Origin: DATDCV01 sp036524155 | GTDB taxonomy: Bacteria; Verrucomicrobiota; Verrucomicrobiia; Limisphaerales; UBA8199 | Direction of reading: 5' to 3' | Assembly: GCA_036524155.1 (NCBI GenBank) | Contig: DATDCV010000360.1 | Location: 1-16,551 of the forward strand | DNA length: 16,551 nucleotides | Shown here: positions 6,076 to 12,278 of the stretch, piece after piece | How the letters are laid out: every line of letters begins with the position of its first letter | Position numbering within the stretch: the stretch's first letter is position 1 | Translations under genes and position numbers: made by a program | The notes under the pieces: model-generated | Databases searched by the model: none | What the model was told of the DNA's origin: nothing | What the model saw: only the letters and a program-made list of their open reading frames with translations

Positions 6076-8751
6076 ATGCACACGCCAGAGCGGGTATCAA
6101 CTCGAAGTAGTCAGGCTGTCAGTCTGTTGCGACCGGCCTGCGCCAAGTCGTACGCAGTCGGAGCATCGCCAGTCTGCGTTAGCAATCAGGCCATGCAGCA
6201 GCTAATGTACCAGACCAAACTCACAATCAACCAGCCGGGCGACCGCTTTGAGCAGCAGGCGGATCGAGTGGCGGACGCGGTGATGCGCATGCCCGAACCC
6301 CGGAATCCGCAAGGAATAGGGATTTCTGCTTCAATCGCCGTTCCTCGCTTACAGCGCATGCGTCCCGAGGGTCAGGAAGAACTGCACGACTCGCCAGGGC
6401 CTATCCAGCGTCTGTGCTCCGAGTGCGAAGAGGAACACAACCGGGAATCGGAGGAGGAACTTGATCTCAAGGCCAAGGAAATTCCAGGCCGCACTCCCGA
6501 AGTAACTCCAGCGGTTCAGATCCGAGTTGATACACTGCAGGGTGGCGGCCATCCTTTACCGGACTCGGAGCGCGCCTTCTTCGAGCCGCGTTTTGGCAGG
6601 GACTTCGGTCAGGTGCGCCTCCACACTGACTCGAGAGCGGCCGATTCGGCCCGCATGGTGCAGGCCCGAGCCTTCACCATGGGACGAAACGTGGTCCTCG
6701 GAGCAGGGGAGTACACCCCGGGAACGGCCGCCGGGCGACGCTTGCTGGCCCATGAGCTGACGCACGTGATTCAGCAGAGTGCGCGCGGACGCGATCAGCG
6801 GCCCCTGGTCCAGCGGCAGGAACCCGTCACCACGACTGCAGCCGGGCTCACCATCGGAGCGGTGGTCGGCAAGTGCATCCTGGGCGCCATCGCCGGCGCG
6901 CTCTTCGATGCCGCTATCCAGGCCGTCCTCTATTCCATCAAGGAGTGGACGTGGCGGTTCTGGCGGGCGAGCTGGGATTACTGCTCATTGATCCTCTCCG
7001 CCGCCATCGGATGCATCGCCGCCCCCATCTCGGCCGCCACGCTGGAGCCTTGGTTGGCGGCGCGACTGGGGCCAGCCTTGGGCGGGATAGAAGGGACGGT
7101 ACTGGGCAAGCTCCTGCTCTGGCTGGCCAAGTCGCTGCTGCTCGCCCCTCCGAAGTTCATCGTCAAGAGCCTGGCGAAGCTCGGCTGCATCAGCCCGGAG
7201 CAGGCGGCGGCACTGGGAGTGCAACGAGACAGCCCCGAGGAACCCGTGCCGCCGACACCCGTTCCCCTGCCGCCTGCCACTACGGCGTGCAAACCGATGG
7301 CAGGCGACGTAGCCGGTGATGCGCGGATCCTTATGAAGGTGAATACCGCTGAGCTGCTCAGCCCCGACGAGGAGGTGAAGCTCGACAAGTTCGCCGATTC
7401 CGTTCGCGCGAGCGGCCTCAAAGTGAAGGTCCACGGACTAGCCAGCACGGACGGACCAGCCAACTTCAACGACCGGCTGTCCTGCACGCGCGCGCTCCGG
7501 GCAACCCAACTGCTGCGCGAGAGAGGAATCCCCGGCAGCCAGATCGTGGACGTGTTCAAGCACGGTGAAGTATCGGGTCCGTACCAGTGGCAGCGCAGCG
7601 CCGTCTTCGAGATGGTCGGCACCGCGCCCGGGTCCCCGCCCACGCCGCCGGGCCCGACCCCCACGCCGCCCACGCCGGGCCCGACCGCGGCGATGGTGAA
7701 GCTGAAGAGCCTGCGCTTCACGAGCGACCACGGGGTCCTCAAGAACAACCGGGACGATTGGGGTGATTCCGGGTCGCGCTTCTCTGAGCCGGAGTGGGAA
7801 GTTAAGACCGCGGACCGTGGCAGCGCCCCGATCAGTCACACCAAGGGTCAAACCGTCCTGGTTAGGGTCGTCCTCGACGTATCGTCCGACGCCGGAGCCC
7901 CGACACCATTCGTGTTGAGGGGTGAGGGCCCGGAAGCGTTCCTCAGCTTCGACGCATCCGGGGTGTTGAGCAGTGGCGAACAGGAGGTCGTGCTGAACTC
8001 GCGAAAACCTCTACCCGACGAGATTGGCGCGTTCTTGCAGCAGGCGATCCTCTGGAGCGTGGAAATCAACAAAAGGCGTCAGCTCATCGGACTCACCTTC
8101 AACCACGACGTGTTCGTCACCTGCGGCCAGCCTTCCGGAGGCGCGACCTACAAGCGGATGGCCACTGCCGTCAACCTGACCAAGGGGTTCGGGAAAAACC
8201 CCCACGACATTGTGGGCGGCCAGATGAAGAGGTTCCCCTTCTACAACCTGAAAAATCCGATCCGCGGCAACATCTGGGTGCTGGCCGACGAGATCCCGGC
8301 CTTCGGGGGCAAGGGCGCCGACTGCCAGTCCATCGTGCGGTTCCTGATGGCGGTCAACTCAGTGATTGCCCTGCCTGGCCAGGCGCGAGGCATCTCAGTG
8401 TACGCGTCTCCTGCTGCTCCCACGACACCGCTTGAGGGGGACCTGGTAGAAGGCGGCGGGGCCACGAAGGGCATGTGGCTGTTCCACAACGTGGGGCTGT
8501 TCGACGCTGACGACAATTTCAATAACTACGAGGCGGCCCTTGAATTCACGAATGGAAGCGGAGGCCTCTTCCCGGATCGTGAACGCTTCACTCGTTACTA
8601 TCCGGGCGGGGTCCCCGGCGGCGCCGCCCTGAAGTCGAAGGAAGAGGTCCTGCAGGTATTCAAGCGAATGGCGGAAGCTGGGTTGATCAACGGGGAGTGG
8701 CGACCGATCAGAACAATTTGGTGCTACGAGAAGAAGGCGAAGCAATGCTAG
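6076..8751 (+). CDS. Large modular DUF4157 effector: hydrophobic region, OmpA-like domain, C-terminal putative cysteine enzyme
   Basis: An 891-residue protein from ATG 6076, placed like the GTG at 4504 in copy 1; an in-frame TTG at 6040 is less likely. Residues ~50-76 carry TKLTINQPGDRFEQQADRV, then IQRLCSECEEE. Residues ~160-234 are the DUF4157 core with HELTH at 226-230. Residues ~253-375 are hydrophobic helices (GAVVGKCILGAIAGALF, LILSAAIGCIAAPIS, GKLLLWLAKSLLL) that could insert in a membrane. Residues ~420-515 resemble an OmpA C-terminal domain, with Asp459 (STDG) and Arg472 (SCTRA) where peptidoglycan-binding residues sit. A PTPPGPTPTPPTPGPT linker follows. The last ~350 residues begin with a beta-rich, Ig-like stretch and contain GKGADCQSIVRFL (Cys750) and LFHNVGLFD (His804, Asp810), a spacing suggestive of a transglutaminase/papain-like fold. 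The last assignment is tentative. Confidence 0.8.
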   Translation: MHTPERVSTRSSQAVSLLRPACAKSYAVGASPVCVSNQAMQQLMYQTKLTINQPGDRFEQQADRVADAVMRMPEPRNPQGIGISASIAVPRLQRMRPEGQEELHDSPGPIQRLCSECEEEHNRESEEELDLKAKEIPGRTPEVTPAVQIRVDTLQGGGHPLPDSERAFFEPRFGRDFGQVRLHTDSRAADSARMVQARAFTMGRNVVLGAGEYTPGTAAGRRLLAHELTHVIQQSARGRDQRPLVQRQEPVTTTAAGLTIGAVVGKCILGAIAGALFDAAIQAVLYSIKEWTWRFWRASWDYCSLILSAAIGCIAAPISAATLEPWLAARLGPALGGIEGTVLGKLLLWLAKSLLLAPPKFIVKSLAKLGCISPEQAAALGVQRDSPEEPVPPTPVPLPPATTACKPMAGDVAGDARILMKVNTAELLSPDEEVKLDKFADSVRASGLKVKVHGLASTDGPANFNDRLSCTRALRATQLLRERGIPGSQIVDVFKHGEVSGPYQWQRSAVFEMVGTAPGSPPTPPGPTPTPPTPGPTAAMVKLKSLRFTSDHGVLKNNRDDWGDSGSRFSEPEWEVKTADRGSAPISHTKGQTVLVRVVLDVSSDAGAPTPFVLRGEGPEAFLSFDASGVLSSGEQEVVLNSRKPLPDEIGAFLQQAILWSVEINKRRQLIGLTFNHDVFVTCGQPSGGATYKRMATAVNLTKGFGKNPHDIVGGQMKRFPFYNLKNPIRGNIWVLADEIPAFGGKGADCQSIVRFLMAVNSVIALPGQARGISVYASPAAPTTPLEGDLVEGGGATKGMWLFHNVGLFDADDNFNNYEAALEFTNGSGGLFPDRERFTRYYPGGVPGGAALKSKEEVLQVFKRMAEAGLINGEWRPIRTIWCYEKKAKQC

Positions 8752-8778
8752 GCAGACGTCATCGCGGAGCTCGACTCT

Positions 8779-9459
8779 ATGTCCTCTGAATTTCCAGGAA
8801 GCCCAAAACTACTGAAAGGCGCGCTTGTTGTCTTCGAATCGCAAAAGCCTGGCCCGCCCCCTCGTGTCATCGTGTTCCAGTACAATCCTGAGCAGTTAAC
8901 ACGCTCTCTGGCGCATCGCGCTGCGCCGCCCGAGCCGAGCAACGTCGGCGGTGCGCGGGAGGACTCCTTCCGTGTGCTGGGACCTCCCGTTGAGACAATC
9001 AACCTCTCCGTGGTGCTGAATGCGGCCGATCAACTTGAGGAACCCGACCGCAATCCTGAGGTCGTTGTCAGCGGGCTCCATCCGGCGTTGGCCGCACTCG
9101 AGTTGTTGCTCTATCCGCCCAGCACTCAGGTTCTGCTTAACCGTACTCTCGCGCAGGCCGGCAAAGTTCAGGTCTGTCCGGCGGATTTGCCGTTGACGCT
9201 GCTCGTGTGGGGGAAATCGCGGGCGGTACCGGTGCGTTTAACCAGCTTTTCGATCGCCGAAGAAGCCTTCGACCCGAAGCTAAACCCCATCCAAGCCAAA
9301 GTCGATCTTGGCATGCGGGTGCTCACTTACATGGAACTGAAAGAAGACACACTGGGCTTTGGCGCCTATATCGCTTATCAGGCGCAGAAAGAAGTGTTGG
9401 CCCGTCTGGTGCGGCCTGGCACCTCGGCCAGCGTCATCCGGGGTCTCATCCCACTTTGA
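8779..9459 (+). CDS. CIS tube / adaptor protein (Pvc7-type N-terminal domain)
   Basis: A 226-residue protein starting at ATG 8779, with a GGAG about ten bases upstream. The opening LLKGALVVFESQKP...VIVFQYNPEQLTRSL is typical of the CIS tube N-terminal family (Afp7/Pvc7 group), where the F-x-YNPE-x-L phrase is the hallmark. The rest (HPALAALELLLYPP, LPLTLLVWGKSRAVPVRLTSFSI, NPIQAKVDLGMRVLT) fits the two-layer beta fold of tube-like proteins. In Afp/PVC this protein joins the inner tube to the hub; there it carries a C-terminal LysM, which here seems to be the separate next gene. It follows the effector zone after a 27-base gap with no visible promoter and precedes the LysM-like gene in the structural operon. 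Confidence 0.85.
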   Translation: MSSEFPGSPKLLKGALVVFESQKPGPPPRVIVFQYNPEQLTRSLAHRAAPPEPSNVGGAREDSFRVLGPPVETINLSVVLNAADQLEEPDRNPEVVVSGLHPALAALELLLYPPSTQVLLNRTLAQAGKVQVCPADLPLTLLVWGKSRAVPVRLTSFSIAEEAFDPKLNPIQAKVDLGMRVLTYMELKEDTLGFGAYIAYQAQKEVLARLVRPGTSASVIRGLIPL

Positions 9460-9464
9460 GGAGG
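9459..9464 (+). promoter_or_regulatory. Strong ribosome binding site
   Basis: AGGAGG four bases before ATG 9469, sharing its first A with the upstream TGA; it fixes the start of the small LysM/tail-X-like gene. Confidence 0.8.
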
Positions 9465-9468
9465 ATTC

Positions 9469-9750
9469 ATGTTCTGTAAAGGCACGCGCTACGAGAATGT
9501 TGGCACGGACAGCATCACCAACGCGCAGGGGCAAAAAGTCCAGTTCAAGAAGGTGCGCTTTATTCCAGAGACTCCGGCCCAGACAGGAGTTGTGGTGGCT
9601 AACGAAGAACGCCTGGACCAGATCGCGCAACGCATTTATCAAGACCCTGAGCTGTTCTGGCGGATCTGCGATGCCAACCTGGCAATGTGGCCCGACGATT
9701 TGGTAGCGGAGTCAGGGCGTGTTATTCGCATTCCACCCTCGGAGGGATAA
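9469..9750 (+). CDS. LysM / tail-protein-X-like baseplate protein
   Basis: A 93-residue protein. Residues ~45-90 (NEERLDQIAQRIYQDPELFWRICDANLAMWPDDLV...RVIRIP) match the small LysM-like fold found in phage tail protein X and in the C-terminal part of Afp7/Pvc7: a helix with IAQRIYQDPELFWRI, then a loop and a closing I-R-I-P strand. It probably sits between the tube and the hub. The N-terminal ~40 residues (CKGTRYENVGT...) form a short beta extension typical of the stand-alone form of this protein. Translation begins ten bases after the tube/adaptor gene, so the two are likely produced together. Confidence 0.8.
   Translation: MFCKGTRYENVGTDSITNAQGQKVQFKKVRFIPETPAQTGVVVANEERLDQIAQRIYQDPELFWRICDANLAMWPDDLVAESGRVIRIPPSEG
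9741..9746 (+). promoter_or_regulatory. Ribosome binding site deciding hub start
   Basis: GGAGGG eight bases before ATG 9755, overlapping the end of the upstream gene. It favours ATG 9755 over the in-frame GTG at 9719. Confidence 0.7.
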
Positions 9751-9754
9751 GACG

Positions 9755-10885
9755 ATGCCGGCCGTCACGTTCACATTGATGATCAGCGGTTCTCCTGCCA
9801 GCCAGGAGTTGCTGCAGGCCATCCAACAGATCGAGGTGGAGGATCACGCCAACATGGCAGACATGCTCCGGTTGCGCGTCGTTATCGGCATCAAAGACGG
9901 GTGTGCGGGCTGGTCGTTTGTTGACGACGACGTATTCAGCCGCCTAGCCAACATACGCTTGTCCGTGTCCGTAGGCAGCGGCCAGGCCGAAACCCTGATG
10001 AATGCCTTCGTCATCGAGACGAACGCCAACTTCGCCAATCAGCCAGGCTCGTCCATCCTGAACGTGGTGGCCATGGATCCGACGGTTCTGATGAACCTCG
10101 AGGAGAAGGTGAAGACCTGGCCGAACATGGCGGACAGCGACGTTGCCAATGCCATCTTCTCCTCATCGGGCTACAAGTTCAACCCCATCGTGGACGTTAC
10201 ACCGTGGAAGCGTCAGGAAAACGAGCAAACGCTGATCCAGCGTGGCACGGATATTCAGTTCCTCCAACGGCTCGCGCGACGGAATGGCTTCGAGTGCTTT
10301 GTGGAAACCAATGGCAGATCGGGCGTAGTCGAGGGCCATTTTCACGCGCCGCGTCTGAACCAGCCACCGCAGGGCGTGCTGTCGGTCAACATGCGCGATG
10401 CAACCAATGTGAACAGTTTCAACGCCCGTTTTGACATGCTCCGACCCACCAGCGCCGAGGCAACCAACCTCGACGTGCAAAGCCGCGAAGATCAACAAGC
10501 GCAGGTCACGAGTTCGAGGCTGACGGCGCTCGGGCGCGAGACGGCACTCACCGGCCAGCAGCAACGTCGGATTCTTCCCACGCAGACCGGACTGGCTCGC
10601 ACGGGCGAATTGCAGGCGTATGCGCAGGCTTTGTCGGACCAGTCGGCACTCGCCATCACCGCTGAGGGAGAGTTGAACACGGTCGCGTACGGAGGAATCC
10701 TGCGCGCCAAGCGCCCCATAATGGTGCGAGGAGCCGGCCAGCAGTTCAGCGGAACTTATTACGTCGAACGTGTCCAGCACATTCTGACCGGCGACTCGTA
10801 CAAGCAAAGTTTCACACTCCGTCGAAACGCTTTAGGATTGTCGGGCAAGGAGTCGTTTGTCGAGAGCAGGGCGCTGCCAGCCTAG
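9755..10885 (+). CDS. Phage late control D-like hub protein (gp27/VgrG N-terminal type)
   Basis: A 376-residue protein from ATG 9755. It has the late control D/gp27 architecture: an N-terminal barrel (FTLMISGSPASQELLQAIQQIEVEDHANMADML, then IRLSVSVGSG...LMNAFVIETNANF), a middle part with the family's DIQFLQRLARRNGFECFVE, and a C-terminal barrel (ILRAKRPIMVRGAGQQFSGTYYVERVQHILTGDSYKQSF). Hub proteins of this class form the trimeric base on which the spike sits. In T6SS VgrG the hub and the OB-fold spike are fused; here the spike is the next gene, so the pair is split as in many myophages and non-Photorhabdus eCIS loci. Stop TAG at 10883-10885, three bases before the next ATG. Confidence 0.88.
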   Translation: MPAVTFTLMISGSPASQELLQAIQQIEVEDHANMADMLRLRVVIGIKDGCAGWSFVDDDVFSRLANIRLSVSVGSGQAETLMNAFVIETNANFANQPGSSILNVVAMDPTVLMNLEEKVKTWPNMADSDVANAIFSSSGYKFNPIVDVTPWKRQENEQTLIQRGTDIQFLQRLARRNGFECFVETNGRSGVVEGHFHAPRLNQPPQGVLSVNMRDATNVNSFNARFDMLRPTSAEATNLDVQSREDQQAQVTSSRLTALGRETALTGQQQRRILPTQTGLARTGELQAYAQALSDQSALAITAEGELNTVAYGGILRAKRPIMVRGAGQQFSGTYYVERVQHILTGDSYKQSFTLRRNALGLSGKESFVESRALPA

Positions 10886-10888
10886 GCG

Positions 10889-11626
10889 ATGGATGTGACG
10901 GGGCACGATGCACTAATGGAATCTCTGATGGACATAGACCAATCGCAGGAGCAACGCACCGAGGGCTTCTTCGGCAAGTACCGCGGTCTGGTCAGCGATA
11001 ATCAAGATCCCTTGAGTCTAGGCCGGCTCAAGGCGCGCGTCCCGGAGGTGCTTGGGGACATCGTGACGGGTTGGGCCCTGCCGGCCGCGCCGTACGCGGG
11101 CGACGGAGTCGGCATCTATACTGTACCGGCTCCAGGTGCTGGGGTCTGGATCGAGTTCGAGTCGGGAGACGTCTCGCGTCCCATCTGGAGTGGCTGCTGG
11201 TGGGGCGACGGCCAGTTGCCAAAAGATGAGACCGGCTCGGATTCCACGCCCTCACGAAAGATCATCCGCACGGACCAAGGACTCCTGCTGGCTCTCGACG
11301 ACGGCGGCAAAACCATCACTTTGAGCGATTCCAATGGTTCGAACCTGATCAAGTTCCAGGTGCAGCAAGGCCAGATCAAGATGCAGGCAGGCACGAAAGT
11401 GGTGATAGAAGCACCGCAGATCGAACTGGTACAGAATGCCACACATCCGCTGGTCTTTGGCGACAACCTCCTGCAATACCTAAATCAACTCGTCACGATG
11501 TTCAACTCGCATGTGCATCCGGGCGAATTGGCGGCAGGTATAATTCCAGTGACTCCGGCGCCCCCGGTGCCACCGTTTCCGCCGGCGACGCCGAGCTTGC
11601 TTTCGATGAAAGTGAAATGTGGATAG
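10889..11626 (+). CDS. Baseplate assembly protein V / spike (gp5 OB-fold type)
   Basis: A 245-residue protein. Residues ~25-110 form the OB-fold typical of gpV/gp5 spikes: FFGKYRGLVSDNQDPLSLGRLKARVPEVLGD, GWALPAAPYAG, VPAPGAGVWIEFESGD and PIWSGCWW. A beta-helical spike follows, with TLSDSNGSNLIKFQVQQG and IKMQAGTKVVIEAPQIEL, and then FNSHVHPGELA and a Pro-rich end. The protein is the puncturing spike that sits on the hub encoded just upstream. ATG 10889 is used; in-frame ATGs at 10916 and 10928 are alternatives because none has a strong ribosome site. No PAAR tip gene is recognisable next to it. Confidence 0.86.
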   Translation: MDVTGHDALMESLMDIDQSQEQRTEGFFGKYRGLVSDNQDPLSLGRLKARVPEVLGDIVTGWALPAAPYAGDGVGIYTVPAPGAGVWIEFESGDVSRPIWSGCWWGDGQLPKDETGSDSTPSRKIIRTDQGLLLALDDGGKTITLSDSNGSNLIKFQVQQGQIKMQAGTKVVIEAPQIELVQNATHPLVFGDNLLQYLNQLVTMFNSHVHPGELAAGIIPVTPAPPVPPFPPATPSLLSMKVKCG

Positions 11627-11630
11627 GAGG
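11625..11630 (+). promoter_or_regulatory. Strong ribosome binding site
   Basis: AGGAGG overlapping the upstream TAG and five bases before ATG 11636; it supports the short 86-residue gene as real. Confidence 0.75.
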
Positions 11631-11635
11631 TTCCC

Positions 11636-11896
11636 ATGCCTACTGAATTGTATGCAGGCACGCTAACGAATTTCAATGACAGCATGGCCAAGGAGATTGA
11701 AAACGCATTAACCGCTTTGATTGGGCCACTGCCATCTGCTCCGCAAAAACTGGTCGATGATCGCCGTGTGCTGTTCATCGCAATTGCGAATGGAGTCATC
11801 AATCATCTCAAGAGCAAGCAGGCGGCGGTGGAAGTGACGTTCGATATCGGGTTTGGCACCGTGACCGCCAGCACGGACATCAAGGTGAGACCATAA
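11636..11896 (+). CDS. Small conserved-position eCIS protein, unknown function (86 aa)
   Basis: I do not recognise this family. It begins PTELYAGTLTNFNDSMAKEIENALTALIG, an amphipathic helical region, continues with a second helix (RRVLFIAIANGVINHLKSKQAAVEV) and ends in a short beta segment (VEVTFDIGFGTVTASTDIKVRP). There is no signal peptide, membrane segment or cysteine. It lies between the spike and the gp25-like gene, near where PVC/Afp clusters place a PAAR tip gene, but it lacks PAAR-like repeats. A strong ribosome site precedes it and the next ATG follows three bases after the stop, so it belongs to the structural operon. A minor baseplate or spike-accessory role is a guess. Confidence 0.72.
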   Translation: MPTELYAGTLTNFNDSMAKEIENALTALIGPLPSAPQKLVDDRRVLFIAIANGVINHLKSKQAAVEVTFDIGFGTVTASTDIKVRP

Positions 11897-11898
11897 CT

Positions 11899-12267
11899 AT
11901 GGCGCTCTTTCTAGACTTTCCGTTTCACATCGACGGCCGCGGCCGGAGTGCCGAGACCGACGAGGACGATCACATTCGCGACATGATTTTCCAGGTTCTC
12001 TTCACGAATCCCGGCGAACGCGTCAATCGCCCCGGCTTCGGATGCGGCATCAAGCAACTGATTTTCGCGCCCAACAGCGACGCGTTGGCCACAGCCACGC
12101 AATTTCTGATTCAAGGGTCGCTCCAGCGCTGGCTCGACGCGGTCATCCAAGTCGAGGGCGTGGAGGTCGAGGCCGTGGAATCGGAGTTGCGCGTGACCGT
12201 GATCTATCGCAAGCGGTCCGGCGAAGGCACTCGCCGTGACGTCTTCACCTTGACGGGACCAGTATAG
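11899..12267 (+). CDS. GPW/gp25-like baseplate wedge protein (Pvc9-type)
   Basis: A 122-residue protein from ATG 11899, with AAGGTGAG upstream. It shows the gp25/gpW family pattern: FHIDGRGRSAETDEDDHIRDMIFQVLFTNPGERVNRPGFGCGIKQLIFAP, with the conserved GER-x-x-x-P-x-FG segment (the EPR-type motif that contacts the sheath end) near residues 39-50. The remainder (LIQGSLQRWLDAVIQVEGVEVEAVESELRVTVIYR) matches the family's C-terminal helix and strands. In contractile tails this protein starts sheath polymerisation from the baseplate. Its length is normal for the family. It is followed after 11 bases by the baseplate-J gene, the usual eCIS order. Confidence 0.9.
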   Translation: MALFLDFPFHIDGRGRSAETDEDDHIRDMIFQVLFTNPGERVNRPGFGCGIKQLIFAPNSDALATATQFLIQGSLQRWLDAVIQVEGVEVEAVESELRVTVIYRKRSGEGTRRDVFTLTGPV

Positions 12268-12278
12268 AAACAGCACCC

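Noticed and set aside
7621..7690. C-rich repetitive stretch considered as a tandem repeat or CRISPR-like array
   Set aside because: It simply encodes the PTPPGPTPTPPTPGPT linker; units are short and irregular with no spacers.
6978..7748. Minus-strand open frame of 256 codons inside the second effector gene
   Set aside because: Gly/Pro/Ser-rich antisense shadow of the Pro linker and OmpA-like region; no recognisable domain or ribosome site.
9755..11626. Separate hub and spike genes considered as a broken VgrG fusion
   Set aside because: Each has a complete domain, its own stop and start, and the split arrangement is normal in phages and many eCIS loci.
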